From JANQHS01 sp965227315 (GTDB lineage: Bacteria; Bacteroidota; Bacteroidia; Cytophagales; CCMP332), in contig OZ245737.1 of assembly GCA_965227315.1 (NCBI GenBank), positions 1,302,001 through 1,366,000 on the forward strand: a stretch of 64,000 nt of DNA. Reading direction: 5' to 3'. A model generated the notes under the pieces. The model was given only the letters and a program-made list of their open reading frames with translations, was not told the origin of the DNA and ran no database searches. The translations under genes were made by a program, and so were the position numbers. How positions within the stretch are numbered: position 1 is the first letter of the stretch; the number at the start of each line of letters is the position of its first letter. Shown here in pieces: positions 17,601-26,836 of the stretch.

Positions 17601-18125
17601 CTAGTTTTTGTTGATGCCCAATTTGGATAAAACGTCGTCAGAAACGTCATCTTCCTCAGGTGCATGAAGAATGAATGAAGCACCCATTCCGGCATCGGCA
17701 CTGAAAATATAGGTCAGCCCTTTTTCAGCTGCTACCTGCTTTATGGCGTTGTTGACCTTATCGACCAATGGAGCAAGAAGTTCTGTTTCCTTTTTCTGAA
17801 GATCAGATTGGGCACTTTGCTGGAATTCCTGGATGGATTGCTGCAGGGTCTGAAGTTCCTTTTCCTTATCAGCCCTCACAAGCTCCGTCATAGTTCCCTT
17901 TCCAGCCTCATAAGCCTGATACTTTTGCTCAAACTCCTGGATCTTGCTTTGAAGCTGGTTCTCAAGCTGTTTGCCATAGGTTTCCAACTGTGCCTCCACC
18001 TGCTTGCTCTCAGGCATATTGGCAAGAATATAATTTGGGCTTGCATAGGCAATCTTAAAGCCCTGTGCCATACCTTGAGCAGCAACAATACATACTAAGG
18101 CAAGTAGAATTAAACCTCTTTTCAT
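17601..18125 (-). CDS. OmpH/Skp-family periplasmic chaperone, copy 2
   Basis: 174 residues from the ATG at 18125. The signal peptide (M-K-R-G-L-I-L-L-A-L) is cleaved after G-M-A-Q. The mature part starts F-K-I-A-Y-A-S-P-N-Y-I-L, matching the Skp opening strand, followed by a long alpha-helical hairpin (about 45-130, Gln/Glu/Lys-rich) that forms the tentacle, and a final beta segment L-T-Y-I-F-S-A-D. Skp-like chaperones carry unfolded outer-membrane proteins to BamA, which is encoded just upstream. It is the second of two tandem paralogues, as in Porphyromonas. Confidence 0.9.
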   Translation of the reverse strand: MKRGLILLALVCIVAAQGMAQGFKIAYASPNYILANMPESKQVEAQLETYGKQLENQLQSKIQEFEQKYQAYEAGKGTMTELVRADKEKELQTLQQSIQEFQQSAQSDLQKKETELLAPLVDKVNNAIKQVAAEKGLTYIFSADAGMGASFILHAPEEDDVSDDVLSKLGINKN

Positions 18126-18141
18126 TATTTCTCTGTTTGTA

Positions 18142-18681
18142 TTAAAATTTATCTTCATCGGCTTCTTTTAAACCAAGTTCTTCCAGAACGTAGTCCGTAT
18201 AATCAAATCTAGGATCGGTATAGATCATCACCAAATCACTTGACTTGTCAAAGATGATCTGAACTCTCTTCTTTTTTGCCACATCCTCCACAGCCTCATA
18301 TACCTTATCCTGCAGCGGCTTGATCAACTCCTGCCTCTTCAGAAAGAGCAGGCCTTCATAACCGAAGGTCTTGCGCTGATAATCCTTAAGCTCCTCTTCC
18401 TTCTCCTGCACTTTGACAAGCCTTTGATCATACATTTCCTTTGTCAAAAGAACTTCCTCAGCTTTCAATGCATCATACATCTGCTGAATATTGGCCCTCA
18501 TGTTCGAAATCTCCGTTTGCCAGGATTCCGAAAGGGCATTTATTTCCTGTTCCGCCTTGGCATACTCAGGCATCTGACTTAAAATAAACCTGGCATCCAC
18601 ATACCCAAATCTCTGAGCATGCGAAAGCTGTGCCAAAAGCAAAAGGGCGGGCAAAGCTATAAAAATTGCTACCTTTTTCAT
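18142..18681 (-). CDS. OmpH/Skp-family periplasmic chaperone, copy 1
   Basis: 179 residues from the ATG at 18681 (a longer reading to 18780 overlaps bamA and has no leader). The signal peptide M-K-K-V-A-I-F-I-A-L-P ends at S-H-A-Q. The mature protein opens R-F-G-Y-V-D-A-R-F-I-L-S-Q-M-P-E-Y, the conserved Skp/OmpH start, then a long charged coiled coil (about 45-130) and a C-terminal strand V-Q-I-I-F-D-K-S. It starts 11 bases after bamA and ends 16 bases before the second copy, so both chaperones are made together with their acceptor. Confidence 0.91.
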   Translation of the reverse strand: MKKVAIFIALPALLLLAQLSHAQRFGYVDARFILSQMPEYAKAEQEINALSESWQTEISNMRANIQQMYDALKAEEVLLTKEMYDQRLVKVQEKEEELKDYQRKTFGYEGLLFLKRQELIKPLQDKVYEAVEDVAKKKRVQIIFDKSSDLVMIYTDPRFDYTDYVLEELGLKEADEDKF

Positions 18682-18692
18682 ATTAAGCAGGA

Positions 18693-21383
18693 TTATCTGA
18701 TTTGCTGTCCAATGGTAAAATGAAACCTCGAACCGCTGATCGTATTTGTGCCGGGTATTGGGTCCAATCCATAGGCCCAATCCAACCCGATCAACCCGAA
18801 GGCAGGCATGAATATTCTAACTCCAAACCCGACAGCCTTATAGTTCTTAAACGGATTATAGGTCTGATAATTGGCAAAGTTGTTTCCGCCCTCAAGGAAA
18901 CCAACACCATAGATGGTCGCCGCTGGATTTAAGGAAAGGGGATAGCGAAGTTCCAGGACATACTTGTTATAAGCAACTCCATCAACCGGCTGCTGAAAAG
19001 GAATTCCGCTGTCGGTGTAACCGGTTTCAAATGGCCTAACCTGGCCATCTTCATATCCACGAAGGCCGATCACCTCTGTTCCCAGGAGAAGATTTTGCCC
19101 GGCCAAACCGGCACCTCCCAGATTAAAGCGCTCAAATGGTCCGATGGGTTGAGAGGGATTATATCGACCGATAAAACCAAAGTGAATTCGACCACTGATC
19201 ACAAGATTTGCCACGGGATTCACATACCAGGAATTATCAAACATGAATTTGTTGAACTCGATCCACTCAAAGTCGTTGATGGTCTCTCCCTCTTCCGCCG
19301 GATCCCTGAACATAGAATAAGGTGGCGTCAGGGTCACACCAAAGGATACAATCGAACCATGCCTGGGATACATGGGGTTGTCAACGCTGTTCCTGCTAAT
19401 GGTGGAGTTGAAGTTGATGTTCCTTGCAACCCCATTGTAGGCGGTCAAACCAAATCCCTGGATATTCTGAATATCATAATAAAGGAAGGACACACTGTTG
19501 TTCCAGACAAAATAGTCATCCGGCCAGGTAAGCCGCTTTCCAATTCCAACTGTGACTCCGGAAATATACAGATGGCCAAATGCCCTGTTGGTCACCCTGT
19601 CTATATTGTTCTGCCTTGAGTGATTAAAGCTCACGGTCAGGGAGTTCGGCTTTCGACCGCCGAGCCAGGGTTCGGTAAATGAAATGGAATAGGACTGAAA
19701 CTGTCTTCCATTTGCCTGGGCTCTGATCGCCAGTCTTTGTCCATCCCCACTCGGAAGCGGGTTCCATTCTTTCAATTGCAATGCCTTTTTCAAGGAGAAA
19801 TTGTTGATCACAAGTCCAAGGCTGCCTACGAAACCAAAGACTCCACCCCATCCGCCCGAAAGCTCGATCTGGTTGCTAGGGGTTTCAACCACCTGGTATT
19901 CTATGTCCACAGTGCCGTCATTTGGATTGGGAAGTGGTGTAATTCCGATCTGCTCGGGATCAAAATAGCCCATTTGCGAAAGCTGGGTTTGGGTTCTGAT
20001 GATATCTCTACGCGAGAACTTGTAACCTGGCAAGGTTCGAATTTCCCTGAGGATCACTTCGTCGGAAGTCACATTGTTTCCTTTCAGGAGTATTCTGTTC
20101 ACCGTAGCCTGAGACCCTTCATAGATCCTCATTTCCAGATCGATACTATCTCCAACTACAGCTACTTCAACCGGCTGAATATTGAAAAACAGATATCCGT
20201 CATCCATGTATAAAGAAGAAATATCCAGGCCGGTAGGATTGAAGTTTAGCCTCTTGTCCAGGTTGGCCTTGTTGTAAACATCTCCCTTGCGGATACCCAG
20301 AATTTTTCCGAGATATTTATCATCATAGAGATAGTTGCCGTTCCAAAGGATATTCCGATGGTAATACCTTTCCCCCTCATCAATCCCAATGTACAGATCA
20401 AGATCAAAAGGTGAAGCTTGAACTGTAGAGTCCCAGAGGATCTCCGCATCCCGATAGCCCTGGGCATGATAATAACTCAATATATGATCCTTGTCCTCTT
20501 CAAATAAGCTCTTGTCGAACTTGGTCGAAGCGAAAATATTGAGGTTTACATTTTTTCCAAGATACTCTCCGACCTCACTCAACTGCAATTCCTTGAGTCG
20601 ATTGACAACATTCTTGAATTTCAGGGTATCGAGTTTTAGAAGGTCGCGATTCAGGTTTTTACCAAGGCTAATCCTGAGCTTTTCCTTGGTTTTCTTCATC
20701 TTTCCTTCGAGCTTTTCACCTGAAGCAAATTCATTGCCTGTAAAGAAGATCTCGTTGATCCTGACTTTCTTCCCCTTGTTGATCACGAAATTCAGGACCA
20801 CACTGTTCTTCAGAACAGGATCGGGCTCCTTCTTGCTTTCGACCTTGGCATTAAGAAAACCTTTTGCTCTGTAGAACCTGAGAATTCTCAGCTCGGAATT
20901 TCGAACCAGGGCATCGGTCACCACCCTTCCTCGGATCAAATGCAACTTTTCCTTAAGTTCATCTGCATCGGTCTTTTTAAGGTTCTCGACGGAGCCCTTC
21001 TTCCTCTCCCTGAAACCAAACTTTGATAGCCTGGGTCTCTCGGCGAGTTTGATCTCCAGGAATATAAAGTTCCCTTCAACCTTTTTTACCAGAACCTGGA
21101 TGTCACCCAAGATTCCCTGCTTCCAAAGCTTTTTAATAGCACCACTGATCTTTTCCCCGGGGATCATGATCTTGTCCCCGATCTTTAGTCCGCTAACGGA
21201 AATGATAGAGGCGGCATCCAAAGAATTTGCTCCGGTTACATCTATCCCGGCAATTTCATATTCCTGAGGGTTGGAATAGCTCAGATTGAATGTGGTTGCT
21301 GGTGGCTTATTCAGGTTAAACTGGGCCAAGGCCTGACCAGCAAACAGTAGTAAAGAAAGAAGTAGGAAATGAATCTTATGCAT
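18693..21383 (-). CDS. bamA: Outer membrane protein assembly factor BamA
   Basis: 896 residues from the ATG at 21383, which shares one base with the uppS stop (TGATG). It has a signal peptide ending near A-L-A-Q, five POTRA domains over roughly residues 45-480 (the first opens E-I-A-G-I-D-V-T-G-A), and a C-terminal 16-strand barrel. The barrel's surface loop motif is V-R-G-F-like in the family; here it reads G-L-R-G-Y-E-D-G near residue 780. It inserts beta-barrel proteins into the outer membrane. The last residue is Arg (G-Q-Q-I-R) rather than the usual aromatic residue. Neighbours uppS and two Skp genes support the call. Confidence 0.95.
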   Translation of the reverse strand: MHKIHFLLLSLLLFAGQALAQFNLNKPPATTFNLSYSNPQEYEIAGIDVTGANSLDAASIISVSGLKIGDKIMIPGEKISGAIKKLWKQGILGDIQVLVKKVEGNFIFLEIKLAERPRLSKFGFRERKKGSVENLKKTDADELKEKLHLIRGRVVTDALVRNSELRILRFYRAKGFLNAKVESKKEPDPVLKNSVVLNFVINKGKKVRINEIFFTGNEFASGEKLEGKMKKTKEKLRISLGKNLNRDLLKLDTLKFKNVVNRLKELQLSEVGEYLGKNVNLNIFASTKFDKSLFEEDKDHILSYYHAQGYRDAEILWDSTVQASPFDLDLYIGIDEGERYYHRNILWNGNYLYDDKYLGKILGIRKGDVYNKANLDKRLNFNPTGLDISSLYMDDGYLFFNIQPVEVAVVGDSIDLEMRIYEGSQATVNRILLKGNNVTSDEVILREIRTLPGYKFSRRDIIRTQTQLSQMGYFDPEQIGITPLPNPNDGTVDIEYQVVETPSNQIELSGGWGGVFGFVGSLGLVINNFSLKKALQLKEWNPLPSGDGQRLAIRAQANGRQFQSYSISFTEPWLGGRKPNSLTVSFNHSRQNNIDRVTNRAFGHLYISGVTVGIGKRLTWPDDYFVWNNSVSFLYYDIQNIQGFGLTAYNGVARNINFNSTISRNSVDNPMYPRHGSIVSFGVTLTPPYSMFRDPAEEGETINDFEWIEFNKFMFDNSWYVNPVANLVISGRIHFGFIGRYNPSQPIGPFERFNLGGAGLAGQNLLLGTEVIGLRGYEDGQVRPFETGYTDSGIPFQQPVDGVAYNKYVLELRYPLSLNPAATIYGVGFLEGGNNFANYQTYNPFKNYKAVGFGVRIFMPAFGLIGLDWAYGLDPIPGTNTISGSRFHFTIGQQIR

Positions 21384-22114
21384 CAAGCCTTTACTTGCTC
21401 ACTGGTTTTGCCAAACCTTCTTTCTCTGTTTTGAAAAGAATAAACAGCCTCAGCTAAATCTACCTTTCTGAAATCAGGCCAAAACTTATCCGAAAAATAG
21501 AGCTCGGTATAGGCGAGTTGCCAAAGGAGAAAATTACTGATCCGAAACTCTCCCGAAGTCCTGATCATGAGTTCAGGATCAGGAATCCCCGCAGTATCGA
21601 GGTAATAACTGATCAAATCCTCTGTAATTTCTTCTTCTGACCTGGAGTCTCTAATGATCCTCTTAATGGCATTGATCATATCCCATCTTCCGCTATAGCT
21701 CAATGCCAGATTCAGGGTCATCTTTTTGTTAGCAGCGGTGATATCCAATGTTTCTTCAAGTTGCCTGCGGCAACTCCCCGGGAGGCTTTCCGTATTCCCT
21801 ATGGCATTTAACCTGACACCGTTATTCATCAGTGTATCTGTCTCTTTCCTTATGGTGGTTACCAGAAGGTCCATTAGTGCATCAATTTCTCCCTTAGGCC
21901 TGCTCCAATTTTCAGTAGAAAATGCAAAAAGGGTCAAATATTCCACCCCCAGCTCGACACAACCTTCCGTAGTTTCTCGAACCGCCTTTATTGCATTTTG
22001 ATGGCCAAAAACCCGACGGGCACCCTTGCTTTTGGCCCACCTGCCATTGCCATCCATGATCACAGCAATATGCCGTGGGATCTGGCCATTTTGTACCAAT
22101 TCTGATAATTCCAT
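21383..22114 (-). CDS. uppS: Isoprenyl transferase (undecaprenyl diphosphate synthase)
   Basis: 243 residues, the standard length. It condenses isopentenyl diphosphate with farnesyl diphosphate in cis to make the C55 lipid carrier for peptidoglycan and O-antigen. The signature M-D-G-N-G-R-W-A contains catalytic D21; R-T-S-G-E-F-R-I-S-N-F and Y-F-S-D-K-F-W-P-D-F are the two C-terminal substrate-binding blocks. No signal peptide; it acts at the cytoplasmic membrane face. One-base overlap with bamA links lipid carrier synthesis to outer-membrane assembly in one message. Confidence 0.96.
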   Translation of the reverse strand: MELSELVQNGQIPRHIAVIMDGNGRWAKSKGARRVFGHQNAIKAVRETTEGCVELGVEYLTLFAFSTENWSRPKGEIDALMDLLVTTIRKETDTLMNNGVRLNAIGNTESLPGSCRRQLEETLDITAANKKMTLNLALSYSGRWDMINAIKRIIRDSRSEEEITEDLISYYLDTAGIPDPELMIRTSGEFRISNFLLWQLAYTELYFSDKFWPDFRKVDLAEAVYSFQNRERRFGKTSEQVKA

Positions 22115-22155
22115 CTATGCCTCCAAAATCGGAGTGCAAATCTAAAAATTAACGG

Positions 22156-22845
22156 CTAAAACCCGTCGTAAGTATAGGGGCATGGGATCTTTGTGATGAT
22201 GTAACTTATTGAGAACCCGGTGAAGTAATACCAATCATCGTCGTACCTGTATCCTCTTTGTATCCCTGTTGAGGGATCTACATCATGTGCACCATCGATC
22301 ATATCATTAAAAGTTTTCCTCGCCCCAAGCTCCCAGCCAAGGTTTGTCCTTTTTCCGATCATCGCCTTGACCCCCAATCCAAAAGGAATCGCGGGCTTGA
22401 CAATGCTTCCTTGCTGAGGTTCCGGAGAGGGAACCTCTATATTATAGAATCCCGCCAGCCCTCCAAAGACATAGAGCGTGGCCTTGGGGCGGTTATACTT
22501 ATCGCGAAAATTATAGTAGTTGATCTCAGCGGTGATAGAGCCTTCGAATATCCAGGTAGAGAAGCTTAGCTCGTTATATTTTGCCATTGCTTCATTATAC
22601 CTCTCCTGGTTCCCGGCAATACGCCCTGCAAGAAATGCCGCCCTTACCGCCACAACCGGACTGTAGTTTCTTTTAAAAAAGATCTGTCCACCCGGCCTGG
22701 TGTTGAGAAGGTCTATATAGTTCGATACATCGCCGCGGTAGTTCATCCCCCCCACTCCAATTCCTATTTCACTGGACTGGGACATTCCCAGAAATGGGGT
22801 GATCAACAATATGAAGAGCAAAAGCTCTTTCTTGGCCTTTTTCAA
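22156..22845 (-). CDS. DUF6089/PorG-like outer membrane beta-barrel protein
   Basis: 229 residues from TTG at 22845, the only usable start in frame. The leader (K-K-A-K-K-E-L-L-L-F-I-L-L) ends at G-M-S-Q. The mature part alternates hydrophobic and polar residues and is Gly/Tyr/Phe-rich (I-G-I-G-V-G-G-M-N-Y-R-G-D), typical of an eight-strand barrel. DUF6089 includes PorG of the type IX secretion machinery, and in P. gingivalis porG lies directly before uppS-bamA-skp-skp, exactly as here. On that synteny this copy is the better PorG candidate. It is 46 bases from its paralogue upstream. Confidence 0.78.
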   Translation of the reverse strand: MKKAKKELLLFILLITPFLGMSQSSEIGIGVGGMNYRGDVSNYIDLLNTRPGGQIFFKRNYSPVVAVRAAFLAGRIAGNQERYNEAMAKYNELSFSTWIFEGSITAEINYYNFRDKYNRPKATLYVFGGLAGFYNIEVPSPEPQQGSIVKPAIPFGLGVKAMIGKRTNLGWELGARKTFNDMIDGAHDVDPSTGIQRGYRYDDDWYYFTGFSISYIITKIPCPYTYDGF

Positions 22846-22891
22846 AAGAGAGATCGATTCGGGAAAAGAACGCTTCTTCCCAAACTAAATT

Positions 22892-23866
22892 TTATCTGAA
22901 CTTGGGTGTTTGAATACCTTTTACCAGGATATAAGAGATGTGGAACCCATAGACAAAATACAGATCATTGTCCGCGGAATTCCCCCTAACCTCTCCTGTA
23001 GTTATCCCATTCAAAGGCTCCTGACCTGGATAAGCCCAGGCATATGGGAGGTTCGATACATCCTGGCGACCGCCATAATAAGTCAACAATTGGTTCATAT
23101 TCCTCTGTCCACCCGTTGCAGCTGCAGGATTTTCACCCGAGCGGTTTGACATTGCCGCAGCGATTGGATCATCAAAATTGGCCAGATCCTTATACTCACC
23201 ACTGACATCATCCAGGTAATCAGTAAAGGTGTAGCGATACCCAAATTCAAAGGAAATATCTATGTTGTTGGTCAATTTATATTTCAAACCCAGACCCATT
23301 GGAATGATAGGTTGAATTCTGGAATAGGTGTTTTCTTCTGTTTCCAAAGGCTTTAGGGCAACCCATGATCCATCGGGTGTTTTGGCTTGAGGATTATGGT
23401 AGATCACTCCGATTCCAAGGTAGAAGTAAGGGATCAGTTTAGGTCTTTTCAAGAAAGTACCACGGTTTTCGAAAAGGTCAACAACGCCTACAGCCGTGAC
23501 TTCTATAATGTTATTTCGAAAATGCAGGTTTCTGGCATACCTGAAAAATCCACCACCATCAATATCATTTGGATCCTGTGAAGTATAATCATCTCCGCGG
23601 AGCTGCCCCATGGAAAGTTGCGCCTTTGCCCAGAACCTTGGATGAAATCTTCGGGCTGCAAAAAAACTCAATTGAGGGCGGGTAAACGAAAAATCCGCAC
23701 TTGCGATCTTATTGGTGGGAGCCAGGTCACCGAAATAGTTCATGGCGCTAATTCCTGCACCCACAAAGGTGTAATGCTTCCTCCTGCTAAAGAACTGTCC
23801 GTTCGAGTCAGTAACTGAGGCAACCAAAAACAGCACTACAAATGCCAGCCAAATTCCTTTTCTCAT
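22892..23866 (-). CDS. DUF6089-like outer membrane beta-barrel protein (paralogue)
   Basis: 324 residues with signal peptide M-R-K-G-I-W-L-A-F-V-V-L-F-L ending near D-S-N-G-Q. The mature protein opens with H-Y-T-F-V-G-A-G-I-S-A-M-N-Y-F-G-D-L-A-P, the same pattern as the gene downstream, and continues with Gly/aromatic beta strands (Y-F-Y-L-G-I-G-V-I-Y-H-N-P; I-P-M-G-L-G-L-K-Y-K-L). It is about 95 residues longer than its neighbour because of loop insertions in the second half (P-A-A-A-T-G-G-Q-R). It is likely another outer membrane barrel, possibly also linked to T9SS. No specific function can be read. Confidence 0.75.
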   Translation of the reverse strand: MRKGIWLAFVVLFLVASVTDSNGQFFSRRKHYTFVGAGISAMNYFGDLAPTNKIASADFSFTRPQLSFFAARRFHPRFWAKAQLSMGQLRGDDYTSQDPNDIDGGGFFRYARNLHFRNNIIEVTAVGVVDLFENRGTFLKRPKLIPYFYLGIGVIYHNPQAKTPDGSWVALKPLETEENTYSRIQPIIPMGLGLKYKLTNNIDISFEFGYRYTFTDYLDDVSGEYKDLANFDDPIAAAMSNRSGENPAAATGGQRNMNQLLTYYGGRQDVSNLPYAWAYPGQEPLNGITTGEVRGNSADNDLYFVYGFHISYILVKGIQTPKFR

Positions 23867-23921
23867 GGATATTTATACTACAACTTGCACAAAAATAACC
23901 CAAAACCTAAAAACAAAAAGC

Positions 23922-24800
23922 TTAATTACGGATATCTCTCCCCCAAGACAACTTCTCGCGAAGCGTTTTGAAGTGAACAAGACCCTGTGGAGCGTGTAAT
24001 TTAACCTGAAAATCCGCCTTCTTGATCCTCAATTTAATGTTGTTTTCAACCGTAATGGACCTGGAATCCAAACTGATCAGAATATTGTTGGATCTACCTT
24101 CGATCTCCAATTCGATATCAGAGTCATCGGGAACAACCAGTGGTCTTAAGTTTAGGTTATGAGGGCAAATCGGGGTGATGATGAGATTCTGAGACCTGGG
24201 AAGCACCAATGGACCACCACAGCTCAATGAGTACCCTGTGGATCCGGTAGGTGTGGATACGAGAACTCCATCCCCCCAATAGGACGTCAAATAATCTCCG
24301 TTCACATAAGCATGGGCAACGATCATTGATGAGGTATCCCTTTTCAATATCGCCACCTCGTTGAGGGCAAAATTGAAATCACCAAACAATTCGCGGTCTT
24401 CAGATAGGAGCTGGACCATGTTTCTTTCATCCAAAGGACTCTCACCGCTCATCACGGTCCTAAGGGACTCACCAAAGTCTTCCTTCTTAGTGGTGGCCAG
24501 ATAACCCATTCTGCCGGTGTTAATGCCAAAAATGGGAATACCCGAATCCTTAGCATAGGTGATCGCCTCGAGCAAAGTACCATCGCCGCCAAGGCTGATT
24601 ATCGTATCGACCTCCGGCAGCCCATGGAGGTTTGAAAAGACTTTATGTTCGCCAGGTTTGAGCTGATTTTCAACACATTGATCCCTAAAAGTTTGTTCAA
24701 TGAAGAGTTCGGGACGGTAGCTATGAAGCTCTTTGAAAAACTCCCTGATAAAAGGCAGGGTTTCCGCCTTAAAAGGACGTCCGTGTACAGCAATCCTCAA
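23922..24800 (-). CDS. nadK: NAD kinase
   Basis: 292 residues from TTG at 24800; an in-frame stop sits two codons upstream. It phosphorylates NAD+ to NADP+. The substrate motif G-G-D-G-T is at about 74-78 with catalytic Asp, N-T-G-R-M-G-Y-L-A follows near 98, and the Gly-rich P-T-G-S-T-G-Y-S near 180 closes the active site. It starts three bases after the CBS-domain gene and 55 bases separate it from the DUF6089 gene. The CBS protein could sense adenine nucleotides in the same operon, which is inference. Confidence 0.95.
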   Translation of the reverse strand: MRIAVHGRPFKAETLPFIREFFKELHSYRPELFIEQTFRDQCVENQLKPGEHKVFSNLHGLPEVDTIISLGGDGTLLEAITYAKDSGIPIFGINTGRMGYLATTKKEDFGESLRTVMSGESPLDERNMVQLLSEDRELFGDFNFALNEVAILKRDTSSMIVAHAYVNGDYLTSYWGDGVLVSTPTGSTGYSLSCGGPLVLPRSQNLIITPICPHNLNLRPLVVPDDSDIELEIEGRSNNILISLDSRSITVENNIKLRIKKADFQVKLHAPQGLVHFKTLREKLSWGRDIRN

Positions 24801-24803
24801 AAC

Positions 24804-25469
24804 CTACATTTCTAGATACTTGAAAAGAATATCGAGTCGCTCTTTTTCGACGCTTTCCGTTGTCACCTCCTGAAATCTTGATATCACATGGATCCCAAAC
24901 CTGTTGTAAGTGGCGATCAGGCGATCTATTTCGGTCTTATTGATCTTTAGAGTGACTTTAAGCTTTTCCGGATTCTTTGGATCAAATACGAGAAAACTGC
25001 CAATGATCTTGTATCCTTCGGCCTCTGCAAGACGGCTTATCTCTGCAAGAGAATAGTCCTTGGCGTCCATGCTTAAAACCAAAATTGCGCCCGGTAGCTG
25101 AGCTCCGGTGATATTTGCGAATGCAGAAACAGTATCGGGAAGTGTGATCAGTCCGGCAAAATCACCTTCTTCATCCCTGACAGGGATCACCTCCAACTCA
25201 TTGTCCACAGCGATCTGTACGACTTCAAACAGGTGAATATTCTCGTCCACGATGAGATCCTGGTTTTCCAACTGAAACTCGGACACCGGTTTATCAAAAT
25301 CGGCACTTGAATAGATCTCGTCCTCCTCGAGCATCCCCAAATACCGGTTATTATCCACGACCGGCAGGGAACTCACACGGAATTCATCCATACGGTTCAA
25401 GCCATCGACACCCGAATTCTCAGGTGTAAGCGGATATATCAGGTCATTTATGAGATCTCTTGCAGTCAA
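24804..25469 (-). CDS. CBS-domain protein
   Basis: 221 residues. Two CBS motifs occupy about 1-60 (A-R-D-L-I-N-D-L-I-Y-P-L, V-S-S-L-P-V-V-D) and 65-125 (L-E-V-I-P-V-R-D-E-E-G-D-F-A-G-L-I-T), forming one Bateman module for an adenosine ligand. The last 90 residues form an ACT-like or ferredoxin-like fold (A-K-D-Y-S-L-A-E-I-S-R-L-A-E-A-E-G-Y-K). The start is TTG at 25469, overlapping the hydrolase stop (TTGA). Bacteroidota commonly keep this gene beside nadK, which suggests a regulatory role near NAD(P) metabolism, but this is not proven. Confidence 0.82.
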   Translation of the reverse strand: MTARDLINDLIYPLTPENSGVDGLNRMDEFRVSSLPVVDNNRYLGMLEEDEIYSSADFDKPVSEFQLENQDLIVDENIHLFEVVQIAVDNELEVIPVRDEEGDFAGLITLPDTVSAFANITGAQLPGAILVLSMDAKDYSLAEISRLAEAEGYKIIGSFLVFDPKNPEKLKVTLKINKTEIDRLIATYNRFGIHVISRFQEVTTESVEKERLDILFKYLEM

Positions 25470-26227
25470 CTTTCTCCTTTTCGAATAAATCTATCAAGAA
25501 TCTTTCCAAAACGCCTGGGTTGCTCCATCATTGGAGCATGACAGCATTCATCGATGAACCATAACTCCGAATGAGGAATGAGTTTATTGAACTCATGAGC
25601 AACTGGCGGTGGGGTTATTGTATCATTCAGTCCCCAAATAAGGCAGGTGGGAACAGAAATATTTCCGATCTCCCCGGCCAGGTTATGCCTTTGAGCGGCT
25701 TTTGCGATCGCCACGATGTTCAGGCACTTGGGAATTGAACAGGTAATATCAAAAACCTCGTCTATCAATGCCTTAGAGGCGGTTTCGGGATTGTAAAAGG
25801 TGTACTGGACCCTTTCCTGGATATACTTGTAATCCCCTCGCTTTGGGAAAGATCCGCCCATGGAATTTTCGAAAAGGCCCGAACTTCCGGTCAAGACCAG
25901 TCTTTTGACATTCTCCTGGTATTTCAAGGTATAGATGAGCGCCACATGCCCCCCAAGTGAATTTCCAAGCAGGGTCATATTTTCGAGGTTCTTCTCTGCG
26001 ACGAATTCCTCAATAAAATCAACCAGACCTTCAACCGATGCTTTTCTACGGGGCATGGTATAGATGGGCATCAGGGGAATAATGACCCTGAAATCTTTTT
26101 TGAATTCCTCGACCACACTGTTCCAATTGCTTAAAGCCCCGAACAAACCATGCAATAACAACAGGACCTCTCCCTGACCTTCATCAACAAATTGAAACTT
26201 ACCTTCTTTCTTTACCTGATATTCCAT
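25466..26227 (-). CDS. Alpha/beta-fold hydrolase
   Basis: 253 residues. Complete catalytic triad visible: nucleophile Ser90 in L-G-N-S-L-G-G, acid in W-G-L-N-D-T-I, and histidine in E-C-C-H-A-P-M. The oxyanion loop is L-L-H-G-L-F-G. There is no signal peptide, so it is cytoplasmic. It resembles MhpC/BioH-type carboxylic ester hydrolases, but the substrate cannot be told. The stop overlaps the CBS gene's TTG start by four bases. A 54-base gap separates it from the pabA-like gene. Confidence 0.83.
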   Translation of the reverse strand: MEYQVKKEGKFQFVDEGQGEVLLLLHGLFGALSNWNSVVEEFKKDFRVIIPLMPIYTMPRRKASVEGLVDFIEEFVAEKNLENMTLLGNSLGGHVALIYTLKYQENVKRLVLTGSSGLFENSMGGSFPKRGDYKYIQERVQYTFYNPETASKALIDEVFDITCSIPKCLNIVAIAKAAQRHNLAGEIGNISVPTCLIWGLNDTITPPPVAHEFNKLIPHSELWFIDECCHAPMMEQPRRFGKILDRFIRKGES

Positions 26228-26281
26228 GAATGTATAATAGGAAGTTCGAAAAATACGAAATAGTTCGGTCCAAACAGGCCT

Positions 26282-26836
26282 TCAGGTCAGGGCAAGCCAA
26301 TTTTTAATCATTTGAAAACCTCCCTCCGTCAATTGTGCTTCTGGGTGAAATTGAAGGCCGTAAACGCGATCTTTTTCGGATTTAAACCCCATGATCTCCT
26401 CCGAATCTGTCCAGGAGATCAACTCAAGTTCCCTGGGAATATTTCTCAAGATCAAAGAGTGATATCGCACGGCCTGAAAAGTATCCGGAATCCCATCGAA
26501 GAGCCTGTCTCTATTATGATGAACTCTTGAGGTTTTGCCGTGAACAGGTTCATTGGAATGGGATAGCTCAGCTCCATAGATCTGTCCAATGGCCTGATGG
26601 CCAAGACAAATTCCCAGCACGGGTATCTTTCCAAGATATTGCTGAATGATGGAGTTCAGGGATCCTGACTTCATGGGATTCATTGGACCCGGAGAGATCA
26701 CCAGCCTCTGATAGTCATTTCTCATATCCCTTGCATCAACATCATTTCTGAAAACCTCACAATCCGGATCTATCCTGAGAATGTAATCCAGGAGGATATG
26801 GGAGAAGGAATCAAAATTGTCGATAAACAGCGTCAC
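26282..26836 (-). CDS. pabA: Aminodeoxychorismate/anthranilate synthase glutaminase subunit
   Basis: 184 residues from GTG at 26836, which directly abuts the CvpA-like stop. Class I glutamine amidotransferase with the triad Cys77 (G-I-C-L-G-H), His164 and Glu166 (Q-F-H-P-E-A). It supplies ammonia to a chorismate-using partner. The N-terminus D-N-F-D-S-F and the loop P-G-P-M-N-P are standard for the PabA/TrpG group. No pabB or trpE lies nearby, and no trp genes, so a role in folate rather than tryptophan synthesis is slightly favoured; some organisms use one subunit for both. Confidence 0.85.
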   Translation of the reverse strand: MTLFIDNFDSFSHILLDYILRIDPDCEVFRNDVDARDMRNDYQRLVISPGPMNPMKSGSLNSIIQQYLGKIPVLGICLGHQAIGQIYGAELSHSNEPVHGKTSRVHHNRDRLFDGIPDTFQAVRYHSLILRNIPRELELISWTDSEEIMGFKSEKDRVYGLQFHPEAQLTEGGFQMIKNWLALT

